Positions 34,397-47,279 of a stretch of DNA of 64,000 nucleotides are shown here, in pieces; position 1 is the first letter of the stretch; each line of letters opens with the position of its first letter. The translations under genes and the position numbers were made by a program. Source of the stretch: Artocarpus heterophyllus (Eukaryota; Streptophyta; Magnoliopsida; Rosales; Moraceae); NCBI GenBank assembly GCA_025403435.1, contig CM046349.1, positions 22,218,004 through 22,282,003 of the forward strand, in the 5' to 3' direction. The notes beneath the pieces were generated by a model that was given only the letters and a program-made list of their open reading frames with translations, made no database searches and was not told the origin of the DNA.

Positions 34397-36429
34397 TGTT
34401 AGACATGTATGCTCTAAGGAGTAAAAATGTAATACGTTTTTGGAGACATTTTTATCAATAAAGAATTTATTCATTTATATATACCAAATATTGTCCTCTT
34501 TACATTCATATTTGTTGAATGTATGATAAGCAAAAAGTAGTCTGAGACTGTCAGTCTAAACCTTAAGAGTTGGGCATATGATGGGATGATTATGCGGTAG
34601 ACACGACTCTTAAGGTGATGGTCTAAAATATATGATCCGCAATCGAGGGAATAAAGTTGGGCGCTTTATTCATGTAAAGATTGTTATGTTGTCTATGTCC
34701 CTTTTGGGAGATGGTTTGTCTTGGCCATCAGAGTTAGACTCCGTGAATAGAAACATTGGCACGTTGTCATAAGTGACGATGTGCTGGATCGGGACATAAA
34801 GTGAATTGATTTGGATTAATAATTCTATCTTGGCAAATCGATTCACTTTAGACAATCATTTGTATTGTATCTTAATCCTGAGATGAATAATGGGCCCGTT
34901 GTCTCGACTTGTGTCTTTTGATGTACCAATGGGTGACTCCCACATCTCTATAGTGGCATGCATGCCGGTACGTTGGAGGCACAACTCTTGATAGCGTAGA
35001 CTTGTTATTCATAGATATGGAATCCATAGCTCCTCTTTAGGAGTAATGATATCCTCTTATATGCGTTGTCCTGTAATTGGAAAACTAGAGCGCTCAATCA
35101 TTTGGATACATAGGTGTAACCGAATGGTATACTATCTTTGGATGGTAAGTTTTCTAATGGTGAGACAATGGAACGTAAGATAAAAATAATCGGGAAGGTA
35201 AGACAGAACTTGTCCTTAAGCCGATTATGGATGATCATATGGGGATGCGATACACTATGATATGTCATGGAGACTTAGATACGCGAGCTTCGTAATTCTA
35301 TAAAGTTCGAGAGTGCAGCTCCAAGCTTTTAGTGGAGTAGCGTTGGAGTTGATAATTGTGAAATGTATATCTGGGATATTGGGTTTCATAATTATCATGA
35401 GCTTGAACTTTATAGGTCCATTTTGGTCCCCTTTGCTAGCTCACAAAATCCTGTAACGACACGGCGTGCTTTTCCAATAATTGGTGACTTATGTCGGATT
35501 TATCAGATTGGTTTAAAAATTGTAAGAATCAAATAATTCATGTCTGTTTATTGGTTGAATTAATTTTGTAAGAAATTAGTTCAAGATAAACTTGTTGAAT
35601 TATTGTGATCAAATAATTCTTGTCTGTTTATCGGTTGATTTAATTTTTGATAAATTGGATCAAGATAAACTTGTAGAATTATTGTGAATTAATTTATTTT
35701 CTTAGAGATTATCTTGATAAAGTTTTTTTTGATCAGATATCTTTTCTATTGGGCTATTTGAATCAAAACTGAGACTTTATCCTTTAGAATCTCGGGTGGA
35801 AAATAAAAGATTCGCGGAGATTTTTTCTCTGCAGTTCGGCCTGTCGGATGACGTGTTCGGCCTACCAAACTAGACAGTTCGGCCTGCCTATCAGACAGTT
35901 CGGCCTGCCTAACAACGCACATAAGATTACGCGTTTTCACGCATATCTTATCAGATATTGATCCGAACTTGATTCTGTTTCGATTTTTTGAGACCAAATC
36001 TGATATGGACTAACCCTAGGACCAATAGGTATAAAGAGGGAGTGAGTCTAATGATTTACTCAGATCAATTTGAGAGATTAAGAGTGATACTCTTCTAGTG
36101 AGCATCTGAAAACTCCCTGAGAGCTTTTGTTCACAAATCACGAGCACTAGCTTTGGGTTCTCTCTATTGGTTGGAAGGAGAGTCACCGGTGGAAGAGCTG
36201 TACGTGTGAGCCCACACTCACTCCGGTTGTGGATAGAGAATAGCAAAGAAGACCAGTTGGTTGAGGCTCTTCTGGAACGTTACTTCTCTACACAGGTCGC
36301 GGAGGTTCTTCGGCACACTGAGGTTAGTAAGATCTGTTTAATTTATACATATAACATGTCAAACTTGTGTTTTGGTAAATACTCTGATGAAAAATTTTTA
36401 AAATTCCGCTGCGCACTTTGTTTCCAACA
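34397..36429 (+). repeat. Solo LTR of the E family nested in E's own 5' LTR
   Basis: 2,033 bp, TGTTAGACATG...TTTCCAACA. Flanked by a perfect AAACA duplication (34392-34396 and 36430-36434). Same orientation and family as the host LTR. It shows an insertion of an E relative followed by LTR-LTR recombination. Confidence 0.9.
35825..35915. repeat. TTCGGCCTGCC-type short repeat cluster in LTR
   Basis: At least four copies of a GTTCGGCCT-like unit spaced 20-35 bp. Variant clusters, some in inverted form (GGCAGGACG, AGGCCGA), occur at the matching place in the other E-family LTRs (about 37645-37730 and 45265-45365), and related motifs occur in the E leader (about 38745-38930). Confidence 0.6.
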
Positions 36430-36434
36430 AAACA

Positions 36435-38227
36435 AATGTGTGAGACTATCACTCTAAGCCTTTAGAATCAGACATATGATGGACAGATTATGCGGAAGAC
36501 ATGATTCTAATGGTGAGGGTCTAAATCATAAGATCAACAATCGAGGGAATAAAGTTGGACACTTTATTCATACAACGATTGTTATGTTGTCTATATCCCT
36601 AACGAGAGATGGTTTGTCTTGACCATCGGAGGTGGGCTCCACGAATAGAAACATTGGTGCATTGTCATAGGTGATGAAGTATTAGATCAGAATATAAAGT
36701 GTAATTGATTTGGATTAATAATTCTGTCTTGACAAATCAATTCACTTTAGACAATCATATGTGTTGTATCTTAATTCTAAGATGATTAGTGGGCCCGTTG
36801 TCTTAACTTATGTCTTTTGATGTACCAAAGGGTAACATCCATATTTTATGTTAGTACGCATGTTGGTATATTGGAGACATGACTCTTGATAGCGTCGACT
36901 TGTTATTCATAGCTACAGAATCCATAGCACCTCTTTAGGAGTCAATGATATCCTCTTATATACATTATCCTGTAATTGGAAGACTAGAGCACTCAACCAT
37001 TTGGATACATAAGTGTAACTAAATGGTATACTGTCTTTGGATGGTAAGTTTTCTGATGGTGAAATAATGAAACGTAAGAGAAAAATAATTGGAAAGGTAA
37101 GATATAATTTATCCTTAAGCCGATTATGGATATCCTATTAGGATACGATACATTATGATATGTCATGGATACTTAGCTATTTGGGCTTCGTAATTTTATA
37201 TAGTTTGAAAATGTAGCTCTAAGCTTTTAGTGGAGTAGCATTAGAGTTGATAATTATGAAATATATACTTGAGTATTGTGCTTTATAATTATCAAGAGCT
37301 TCAACTAATAGGTCCATCAGTCCCCTTTGCTAGCTCATAATAAATTCTTTGATGATATGGCATGCTTTTTCGATAAATTAGTAACTTATGTTAAATTATT
37401 AGATTGACCAAAATTCGATAAGATTAGCTAATTCCTGTCTGTGTATCGGTTGAATTCATTTTGTATAAATTAATTCAATATTAGCTTATTGAATGATGAG
37501 GAATATTTATTTTCCTAGATATTATCTAGATATGACTGTTTTAATCAGATAACTTCTCTATTGGGTTATTTGACTTAAAACTGAGACTTTATCTAAAGAA
37601 TCTCAGGTGAAAAATAAAAGATTTACAGAGATCTTTTATCGTAAGTTCGGCAGGATGATCAGTTAGTTTGGTCTATCGATGGAGTAGGTTCGGTAGGCCG
37701 ATCTATAAGTTTGGCCTACCGACCGAATGATAATTTGATCACGTATTTTTACGCGATTTTATCAGATATTGATCTAGATTTGAATTTTTGACACCTTATC
37801 TGATAATAACCAACCATGGGACGACCTCTATAAATAGGGAGTGAGGTTCTATGTTATTAGATTAGTTAAAAAATTAAAAGTGAGCACTCTAGTCTATGAG
37901 TCTCTAAAACTCCCTTGAAAGCTATTATTCATAAATCATGAACACTAGTTCTAGGCTTTCTCAATTGGTTGGAAGGAGAGTCACTAGGGAAGAGTTATAC
38001 GAGGTGTACCCACACACATAGCAATTGTTGATAGAGAATAGCAAAGGAGACTAGTTGGTTGAGACTCTTCTAGAATACCTTTCTCTTCACCAATTGCAGG
38101 AGCTCTTCAACATTCAAAGTTTAGTAAGATCTGGTTAATTTATGCATATAGCATGTCAAACTTGTGTTTTGAAAAAATACTCTAATTAAAAATTTTTAAA
38201 TTTTCGCTACGTATTGTTTTTCTAACA
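36435..38227 (+). repeat. Element E 5' LTR, remainder
   Basis: Continues the outer LTR after the nested solo LTR, aligning with 44060-45871 of the 3' LTR. Ends TTTTTCTAACA just before the PBS. Confidence 0.88.
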
Positions 38228-38229
38228 GT

Positions 38230-38246
38230 TGGTATCAAAGCCATGG
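38230..38246 (+). other. Element E primer-binding site (iMet type)
   Basis: TGGTATCAAAGCCATGG, one change from the usual TGGTATCAGAGCCATGG. Confidence 0.85.
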
Positions 38247-39885
38247 TTTTTGCATCAATTTATGAGTTTGTGATCATGCTATATGAATAAATTATGTGAT
38301 CTTGATGTCTTCTATGCTTGAATTTAATTTTTTAGAGTGTTGACACTCTATGGTTTCTATATATTATGTTGACATGAAATTATATGGTGAATGCTTATTA
38401 ATTATGGATGCTTAAATTATCATTTAAGTATTAATTAATTAATTAATTTAGGCTAGTTATGGTTCCTTAAAGGTTAGGATGTGTATCTAGGTTTTTCATA
38501 TAATTAGATGGCGGTCTATCATCATCATCTAGGAATTATTATTTAATTTTAAATTTGTAAGAATTTGGTAATTAAATAATCATTTGGAGAAGATGGATCT
38601 AGAAGATAGGTATAAAAGATGGACGATAGTATTCCACAAATATTTCTTGAGTCTCTAAATTTTTAATGTTTTTGAATTATTGAAAATTAGATTGAAAAAC
38701 TACGTTAAAACTATTTTTCTAAAAAAATGTGAATTTAGCTCGGTTTGCAGGCCAAACCGTTAGGTTCGAAAGGTCGATAGTCGCAAACCAATAATCTAAA
38801 CCTCCAAGATCAACAGTCCATCCATGGGGCAGATTTCTGACGGCTCTGGTTGCAGGCCGAACTTTCAAGTTTGGCAAGCTAATCTGTCATGACTGGTAGG
38901 TTGAACTCTCTAGATCGGCACGTTGGTAGAGAGTTATGGATTTTCAAAAAAGGTGCATTTTTTGGGACAGTTTTGATTTTATTTTTGAGACAATTCTAAG
39001 AAACATTAAATTTGGATATGACCGAAAATATGGAGTATTCAATCTATGTGGGATTGAAGACTTGAAAATGGATAATACATGAAGAAGGATACAATTTGAA
39101 GATTCAAGGATGAAGAATCAATAATATGTTTCAATTGGTCTATTGTAATCTTTGATTTCTTTTCTCTAGGGTGGAACCATAATATTACAGCTATTTATTA
39201 TTTGGCTTGTGGCTTTGCATGATTGCTTTGCTTGTCTACATTATAATATGATTCACCATGTGTGTTGATAGCATGTCATATAGAATAGAGAGTGCTGCGT
39301 GTTAAAAATTGTTCATGCATGTTTTTTAAAATAAAACCTTGATTTCAAAAGATTGAGTGGGAGAACGTACTCAAAGAGAGGGCCTACAGCCTTCATCATT
39401 GGTTCAGAGGTAGCACATGGTGGTTTTGACCCCTAGGAAGGGACTTCATCATGTATCAGTTAGATCTTCGAGAGGATAAGGAATTTTAGCATGATTTATT
39501 ATTGCACACCCCTAGGTGGTGATTATAAATCATGGATAAAATATTGAAATGATGGTTATATACTCATGTTAATTTTATTGTTAACCTCTCATAGGAGCTT
39601 TGTTAATAAAATTAATAGCTAAAGAAACGATTATTACTATATGCTGGATCATGCGGGTTCTAGATGGCATATATAAATTAGGGGGGATTCGTGTTCCTAA
39701 TTGAATTTAGTTAGTCTCCCCTAAGCAGCTTGTTGAATTCTAAATTCTGGGAATTATCGTTGTAAGGTTATGATATTTTCTAGGCTTTGACACGAAAACA
39801 TACTTGTATGTTTATTTGATTGTGTTATCTTACTAAATTATTATGATATGTTTGCTTATGTTTGGTTTATGATTCTTTATTGTAG
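38247..39885 (+). other. Element E leader, non-coding
   Basis: About 1.6 kb between PBS and gag; AT-rich with dispersed CAGGCCGAA / TTCGGCAGG-like motifs. No ORF of note. Confidence 0.6.
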
Positions 39886-40701
39886 ATGTCTAAAAATGCT
39901 TTATCTTTGATACTCAATAAAAACCAATTAACCAGTGAGAATTTTAATAATTGGAAACAAAACCTGAATATCATCCTATCCTTTAAGAAACTGAAATTTA
40001 TGCTGACAACACCATGTCCTCCCAAGCCTATAGGAGATTCCAATAATAAGGAAATCCAAATGTATAATCGTTGGAAAGATGCTAACAATCAAGTCTGCTG
40101 TTATTTTATGGCCAGCATGAATAACTTACTGTAGACACAACATGAAGATTATGAGACTACAAAGTAGATTTTGGATAATCTTGAAGACATGTTTGGAGGC
40201 TAGGGCCTAACAAAATGGTAGGTGGCACTTCAGAAACTCTTAAACTACAAACAGCAACTGGGGACTCTTATAAAATAGCATATGATGTTGGTCATGGGTT
40301 ACCTTGCTGAGGCTTAAACCAATGGAGCTGACATAGATGCTGAAACACAGATGACTGTAGTTTTTGAGACTTAATCTAAATAGTTTATCTCATTTAGAGC
40401 TTTATTTAATTTAAGCAATAGATGGGATATGACCTTGACTGAGCTGATGAAGCAGTTACAAGAGTTCAAAATTCTGATCAGGGAAACTCCTGCTGGTGGT
40501 GAGGCCAACTTGGTAGTTGCCTCTAGTTCCAATCCTAACTTTGGAAATGGAAATAAGCAACTGGCTAAGAATGAGAAGTGTTCTATCCCTACAAATGACA
40601 AGAACAAGGAGAAGAAAATGAAGAACCAGAAGAAGCTCAAATGCTTTTTCTGTGGGAAGGTCGAGCACATCAAGAAAAATTGCAAGGACTTCCTTTCTTG
40701 A
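39886..40701 (+). pseudogene. Element E gag with zinc knuckle
   Basis: One continuous frame with several TAG/TAA interruptions. The start MSKNALSLILNKNQLTSENF then NNWKQNLNIIL is the copia gag signature. The zinc knuckle CFFCGKVEHIKKNC (about 40641-40682) fits CX2CX4HX4C, so nucleic-acid binding residues are intact. The frame closes with TGA at 40699-40701. Coat/packaging protein in the family. Confidence 0.85.
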
Positions 40702-40704
40702 GGA

Positions 40705-41900
40705 GGTAGGTGTGATCTTTTGGTTATTGAAACTTGTTTAGTTAAGGAATCTAGTGACACTTAGGTCATAGATTTTGAGGCAACTAATCATGTTTGTGTT
40801 TCTCTGCAGAAGTCTGCTGCATGAAAACTTAATGCTTCGGACGGATGATGGATCCTTAGTGTTGGCTCAAGCAGTGGGAGACATCCATCTTTATTTTGAT
40901 AATTATAGGAGTTTAGTTTTGCGAGATTGTTTTTATGTTTCTAAACTTAAAAGGAATTTAATTTCTGTAGCTTGTTTATTTAAAGACTCTTATGTAGTTT
41001 CTTTTAATAATAAAGTGGTGATTCGTAAAAATCAATTTTTTGTATGTGATAGACAAATGCAAAACAATCTATATTTTATCAAACCTAAGATGGGCTTATT
41101 GCTTAATATTGAGGTTAATGATTATAACTTTAAAAGACTTAAAACTTCTCACTCTAATAAGACCTATCTTTGGCATTTATGACTAGGTCATATTAACCTA
41201 AATAGGATTCAAAGCTTAGTAAGGGATGGACCTTTAAGTCACTTAAAGGTAGAATTATACCACCATGTGAATCTTGTTTGGAGGATAAAAGGACCAAAAG
41301 ACCATTTGTGTCTAAGGGCAATAAGGCCGAAGGGATTTTAGAACTTGTGCATAGCGATGTTTGCGGACCTATGAACAACGGGCCATGAGGAGGGTATAAG
41401 TATTTTGTCACTTTTATTGATGATTACTTATGATATAGGTATGTATACCTAATGCATCATAAAAACAAAACTTATGACAAGTTCAGGGAGTTTTAAGATG
41501 AAATGAGAAAGCAATTGGTGAATACCTTTTTGATGAGTTCTTAGAACACTTAATAGAAAACGGGATTCTATCCCATTTGACTACATCGGTATGTATACCT
41601 TTTATTGATGATTACTTATGATATAGGTATGTATACCTAATGCATCATAAAAACAAAACTTATGACAAGTTCAGGGAGTTTTAAGATGAAATGAGAAAGC
41701 AATTGGTGAATACCTTTTTGATGAGTTCTTGGAACACTTAATAGAAAATGGGATTCTATCCCATTTGACTACATCGGGCACTTCACAGCAAAATGCCGTA
41801 GCTGGGAAAAAGAATAGGACTTTGTTGGACATGGTTAGGTCCATGATGAGTTATTCATCATTGCCTTTATCCTTTTGGGGATATGCACTATAAACTACAT
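40705..41900 (+). pseudogene. Element E protease and integrase, broken
   Basis: A protease trace at about 40768-40800 reads IDFEATNHVC where the family has Asp-Ser-Gly-Ala-Thr, so the active site is damaged. 40775-41182 holds the stretch before integrase (LKRNLISVACLF). Integrase: LGHINLNR and CESCLEDKRTKRPF (about 41185-41310) form the zinc-binding part; ELVHSDVCGPM (41342-41374) carries the first Asp; FIDDY follows. A 188-bp direct duplication breaks the core. Near 41800, QQNAVAGKKNRTLL has Gly where the catalytic Glu normally sits. Inactive. Confidence 0.82.
41411..41786. repeat. 188-bp tandem duplication within element E integrase
   Basis: Two units, 41411-41598 and 41599-41786, are nearly identical (a change near 41541 vs 41729 and A/G near 41560). 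The junction has the shared word GGTATGTATACCT, present inside the first unit too. Confidence 0.88.
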
Positions 41901-41949
41901 GTTATCTTTTGAACAATGTGCCTTCAAAATCGGTTCCTAAAGCTCCTCA

Positions 41950-43895
41950 CGAGTTGTGGACAGGAAAAGAACATCCTTAAACCATATTCGCATATGCGGA
42001 TGGCAAGCTCATGTCCTGTTTAAGGAAGGAAATAAGTTGGAACCACATTCGAAAGTTTATGTATTTGTAGGATATCCAAAAGGGACTAAAAGAGGTTATT
42101 TCTATAACTCAAAGGAAAATAGAGTCGTAGTTTCAACTAATGTAATATTCCTTGAGGAAAGTTATATGGACGACTTTAAGCTTCAAAGTAAAGTGGTACT
42201 CGAGGAGTTGGCAACTGATTAGATCACTCCAAGGTTCTAAATGAAACTATTCCAATCAATATAGAAAAACAAACCGAACAACAACTCAAAGGGCTTCGAC
42301 ATAGTAGGAGAATCAGGCATCAACTTGAGAGGTATATATTCAATGGTGCAGCTATTTTGGCTGAACCAGTTGAACATAATAGGGATCCTTACACGTACGA
42401 AGAGGCTATGGAGGACGTTGATTCAAAACTCTGGATAAAGGCCATGAACACAGAGATGAAGTCTATAGAGACCAATCGGGTCTAGGAGCTTGTGGATCTT
42501 CTTGAAAGGATAAAACCCATAGGATGTAAGTGGATCTATAAGAGAAAAAGAGGAATGGATGGGAAATTCAAAACCTATAAAGCTAGACTGGTAGCTAAGG
42601 GATACACACAAAAGGAAGGAATCAATTACGTGGAAAGCTTTTTGCTTGTAGCTATGCTTAAGTCCATCCACATTCTCTTATCGATAGCTGTAGCTCTCGA
42701 CTACAAGATTTGGCAAATAGATGTCAAGATGGCTTTTCTAAATGGCTATCTTGATGAGTCCATTTATATGGTATAGCCAGATGGGGTCAAGGCTAAGTGT
42801 CAGGAGGGTAAGGTTTGTAAGCTGTTAAAGTCAATTTATGGACTTAAACAGTCTTCTCATTCTTGGAACATAAGATTTGATCAAGTGATCAAGACTTATG
42901 GGTTTGCACAAAATGTGGATGAACCATAACACATTAAGGATGGGAAGGTGGTTTTTCTACTACTCTATGTAGGTGATATTCTACTAATTGGCAATAACAT
43001 TGGGGCATTGTCATTCGTTAAATTATGGTTGACCAAGTAGTTTGACATAAAAGACTTAGGTGAAGCTAATTATATTCTTAGTATCTAGATCTTTCGGGAT
43101 AGGAAGAATAGAATGATAGCTTTTTCCAAGCAGGCTACGTAGATAAAATTCTTAAGATGTATGCAATGCAGGATTTCAAGAATGGTGGGCAACCATTTAG
43201 GTCTAAAATTACTCTTTTTAAGAAAGACTCACTAAAGTTTGATGATGAAAGAGAATACATGAAGAAGGTGCCTTATGCTTCGGCAGTAGGTAGTCTCTTG
43301 TATACCATGCTTTATACATGACCGAATGTTAGTTATGTAGTCGAGATAGTAAGTCGCTTTCAGTCGGATCCAAGACCAAACCACTAGGTTGTGGTCAACC
43401 ATAATTTCAAGTACCTAAGAAGGACTTAAGGGTATATACTTATATATTCGGGTGAGGATTTAACACCTCTAGAATATACTGACTTGAATTTCCAATCCTG
43501 TTTGGATTCGAGAAGATTGACTCTGGTTTTGTGTTTACTTTGGGTGGTGGTGCCATTGTTTGGAGAAGTGTTAAGTAAGATCGCACTTTGGATTCAACGA
43601 TGGAGGCCAAATATGTGGCAACTAGTGATGCTTCGAAAGAAGCAATGTGGCTCTGCAAATCCCTTGGGGATGCAGCAATAACTAATGCTAAGGAACCAAG
43701 ATTTCACAAGAAAGTAAGCATATTGATCGAAAGTATCATGTGATAAAGGACTTTGTTGGGGGCGGGCATGTTGCTGTATGCAAAATCACATCCGAAGACA
43801 ATTTTGCTGATCCGTTCACGAAGACACTAACTGTGAGGGTTTTTGAGACGCATGTGGAAGCTATAGGGATGTGGGATTTGTCATATTTATTCACT
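41950..43895 (+). pseudogene. Element E reverse transcriptase and RNase H, broken
   Basis: Copia RVT_2 domain. FKTYKARLVAKGYTQKEGIN (about 42568-42627) and WQIDVKMAFLNGYLDESIYM (42711-42770; first catalytic Asp intact) are clear. The catalytic box reads LLYVGDILLIGN (about 42958-42993), so YVDD has become YVGD. RNase H follows with STMEAKYVATSDASKEAMWL (about 43596-43655; catalytic Glu kept). The C-terminus near 43730-43890 contains HVIKDFV and DPFTKTL. Multiple frameshifts and stops. Confidence 0.87.
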
Positions 43896-43900
43896 TAGTG

Positions 43901-43912
43901 CAAGTGGGAGAT
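43901..43912 (+). other. Element E polypurine tract
   Basis: AAGTGGGAGAT immediately before the 3' LTR, the classic copia PPT. Confidence 0.8.
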
Positions 43913-45871
43913 TTTTAGACATGTAAGCCTTAAGGAGTAAAAATGTAATATGTTTTTGGAGACATTTTTATCAATAAAGAGTTTATTTATTATTCATATA
44001 CTAAATTATTGTCCTCTTTACGTTTATATTCGTTGAATGTATGATAAGCAAACAAAAGTCTGAGAATATCAGTCTAAGCCTTTAGAATCAGGCATATGAT
44101 GGACAGATTATGTGGAAGATATGATTCTAAAGGTGACGGTCTAAATCATAAGATCTACAATCAATGGAATAAAGTTGGGTGCTTTATTCATGCAAAGATT
44201 ATTATATTGTTTATATCCCTAATAGGAGATGGTTTGTCTTGGCCATCGGAGGTGGACTCCATAAATAGAAACATTGGTGTATTATCATAGGTGACAATGT
44301 ATTGGATCAGGACATAAAGTGCAATTGATTTTGATTAATAACTTTGCCTTGGCAAATCAATTCACTTTAGACAATCATATGTATTGTATCTTAATCTTGA
44401 GATGAGTAGTGGGCCCATTGTCTTGACTTATGTCTTTTGATGTACCAAAGGGTGACATCCACATTTTATGTTGGTATACATGCCAGTATGTTGGAGACAT
44501 GACTCTTAATAGCATAGACCTGTTATTCATAGATATGAAATCTATAGCTCCAACTTAGGAGTTGATGATATCCTCTTATATGCGTTATTCTGTAACTGAA
44601 AGATTGGAGTGCTTAACCATTTAGATACATAGGTGTAACTGAATGGTTTACTATCTTTAGATGGTAAGTTTTCCAATGGTGAGATAATAGAACGTAAGAG
44701 AAAAATAATTGGAAAGGTAAGATAGAATTTATCCTTAAGCCAATTATGGATATCCTATGGGGATATGATACATTATGATATGTCATGGATACTTAGCTAT
44801 TTGGGCTTTGTAATTTTATATAGTTCGAGAATGCAGCTCTAAGCTTTTAGTGGAGCAACGTTAAAGTTGATAATTATGAAACATATATCTGGGATATTGG
44901 GTTTTATAATTATCAGAAGCTTGAACTATATAGGTCCATCAGGTTCCCTTTGCTAGCTCATAATAAATCCTGTAACGATACGTCGTGCTTTTCTAATAAA
45001 TTGGTGACTTATGTTAAATTATTAGATTGGCTGAAATTTGATAGGATCAGATAATTCATGTCAGTTTATCGATTGAATTAATTTTGTATAAATTAATTCA
45101 AGACAAACTTGTTGAATTATCAGGAATATTTATTTTTTCTAGAGATTATCTAGATATGACTATTTTAATCAAATAACTTCTCTATTGGGTTATTTGATTT
45201 AAAACTGAGGCTCTATCTAAAGAATCTTGGGTGCGAAATAAAAGTTTTACAGTACCACTTATCGTAAGTCTGGTAGGACGATCAGTTAATTCGACAGGAC
45301 GGCCAGTTAATTCGGCTTGCCGATGGGGCAAGTTCAGCAGGCCGATTTGTTAGTGTGGCCTACTAGTCTAACGATAATTTGATCACGTGATTTTTACACG
45401 ATTTTATCATATATTGATCAGATTTGAATTTTGAGGCCTTATCTGATAATAACCAACCATGGGATGAACTCTATAAATAAGGAGTGAGCTTCTAAGTTAT
45501 TTAGATCAGTTGAGAAATCAAGAGTGAGCACTCTAGTCTGTGAGTCTCTAAAACTCCCCTGAGAGCTAGTGCTCATAAATCACGAACGCTAGTTCTAGGT
45601 TTTGTCAATTGGTTGGAAGGAGAGTCACTAGGAAAGAGCTGTACGAGGTGTGCCCACACACATATCAATCGTGGATAGAGAATAGCAAAGAAGACTAGTT
45701 GGTTGAGGCTATTTTGAAACACCTTTCTCTTCACAGATTGCAGGAGTGTTTCAGTATTCAAGGGTTAGTAAGATCTGGTTAATTTATACATATAGCGTGT
45801 CAAACCTGTGTTTTTTAAAAATACTCTAATTAAAAAATTTTAAATTTCTGCTGCATGCTATTTTTTCCACA
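43913..45871 (+). repeat. Element E 3' LTR
   Basis: 1,959 bp. The start is TTTTAGACATG (TG to TT), the end TTTTTTCCACA. Matches the 5' LTR and the nested solo LTR throughout. Confidence 0.9.
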
Positions 45872-45876
45872 CGCTA

Positions 45877-47121
45877 TGCTTTGCGATTATCACTTGCTTG
45901 GCAGCTCAAGCAAGCAAAACATCATCATGTTGGGGGTTAGTTGAGCTAGACCCCTTAAACCAGTCATAGGGGGTGAGATTTGTCTTCTGCCATAAGAAGG
46001 CCTATTGTCGAGAAGCTTCAGACTTCGAGTTTAACTCCTCCATAGCTACAACGATTCAGCTTAGTGCCCAAGGTCTCTTCGACCATATGTGTCCTTGCTC
46101 GAACCTCCTCAGGACCTCCTAATCTTCGGGCACCACCTCACTAGCCAAGACATCTAATTCCTCCTGATGTAAAGTCACTCAAATTTCCAGAGCTTATCCA
46201 AGTCGAGGTTCCCAAGGATGAAATCCTTCTTAAAGCTAGTGAGGTAATACCAACCAGTCTGCCAAGGAAGCCTCTTCATCTTGAAGACTTGTTGAAGGCC
46301 TCCTAAGACATCTCAGTCACATTACAGTACCTCCACAGGATGTACATCCCGATTAGGGATCGATAGCATTCGAATTTAGCTGAGCAGGGAATATATTCAA
46401 ATGATTAAGTGCTTGCCAAAGAAAGAGATGAAATAGAAGACAAAATCCTACTTGAAAAAACTCTGCGTACAACGTGATGTACCCCTCCGGCGAGGTCATT
46501 GGAGAATCCCCCTCCTGGGGCAGTATCAAGGTAATGTTGTTGAGAATCTGATATCCTTGACGCAAGGATTCAAGTCGGCCTAGCATCAATGCTGAAGTAT
46601 TTCTTGCCGCTAAGGTCTAGCCGGGCCGATCCCTTCTAAATGTGACTGCTCCCTAGACCTTGGTTGCCACGACGGGTCTCTCCTCTTCAGCCTCTTTGTC
46701 CTCGGCCTTGTCACCTCCCGTTGGCCGGTCCTCCCCGACGGATGGATTGATGGATACTTCTCCCATTATAGGAGCTAAAGCCTCAACGACCCGACTAGAG
46801 GTGCTCGGTACATTGATAGCTGCCACTAAGCTGGTACATTCCTGGGCCGAAACCTGAGATGTGCCTATGGCGGCTGCCCCGATGTATAGGTCCTCGCCTC
46901 TGTATGGTCTGATCGGGTGTCGGCCATCAACCATGTCAAATAACTCTCTCTCTAGGACCATTCCCTTGCCAAGGCTAAGAATCTCGGCCAGTCGGCTGCC
47001 CCGTCTTGTCGGGTGAAGTTTCCTTGATATCAACTTCCTCTGTTCCAGATTGGTCAGTTTTAGTGCTATCATCTAACCTGAAAGTAATTGGATTGTTTTG
47101 GGAATCACTTAGATCACTCAT
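45877..47121 (-). pseudogene. Element A antisense gene, 5' half with Transposase_28-like domain
   Basis: Starts at ATG (minus, 47119-47121) with MSDLSDSQNNPITF, resembling the start of the copy in element C. After a frameshift near 46990 it continues RLAEILSLGKGMVL and a Pro/Glu-rich linker to about 46655. A second shift leads to PEGYITLYAEFFQ and LNHLNIFPAQLNS (about 46497-46370), then ALTSFKKDFILGN-like (about 46240-46205) and FEQGHIWSKRPWA-like (about 46110-46070). This block order matches what I know as Pfam 'putative gypsy type transposon' (Transposase_28), a domain of unknown function common in plant gypsy elements. The gene is cut by element E at 45876 and continues at 34250. It runs opposite to A's gag-pol. 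Broken by shifts and stops. Confidence 0.75.
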
Positions 47122-47279
47122 GGCCAAGTTCTATGTGGGAAATTACCTTCTCTGGTATAAAGTTGTTTGGGTCTACAAATAAAGTCCTCGGATTGCGACC
47201 TACTACTCAGCAGCTAAAACTTGAAATTTCAAAAGTCTAGTCATGCTAACACCCTGGAACAACATGGAATCAACTTCGA

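Larger units (their letters stand above)
34255..45871 (+). mobile_element. Element E: Ty1/copia retrotransposon inside element A
   Basis: 11.6 kb including a nested solo LTR. Flanks CACTA (34250-34254) and CGCTA (45872-45876) form a 5-bp target duplication with one change. It interrupts A's antisense gene. Parts in order: 5' LTR, PBS, leader, gag, protease, integrase, RT, RNase H (the copia order), PPT, 3' LTR. LTRs of about 1.95 kb are long for copia; an Angela/TAR-like lineage is plausible from the gag start but not proven. Stops, frameshifts, lost catalytic residues and an internal duplication make it inactive. Confidence 0.9.

Noticed and set aside
34255..38227. Tandem array of LTRs
   Set aside because: Explained better by one LTR nested in another, given the AAACA duplication and exact continuation at base 143.
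38763..38780. GGTTCGAAAGGTC as a tRNA B-box
   Set aside because: No A-box or cloverleaf arms at the right spacing; it belongs to the GGCCGAA motif cluster.
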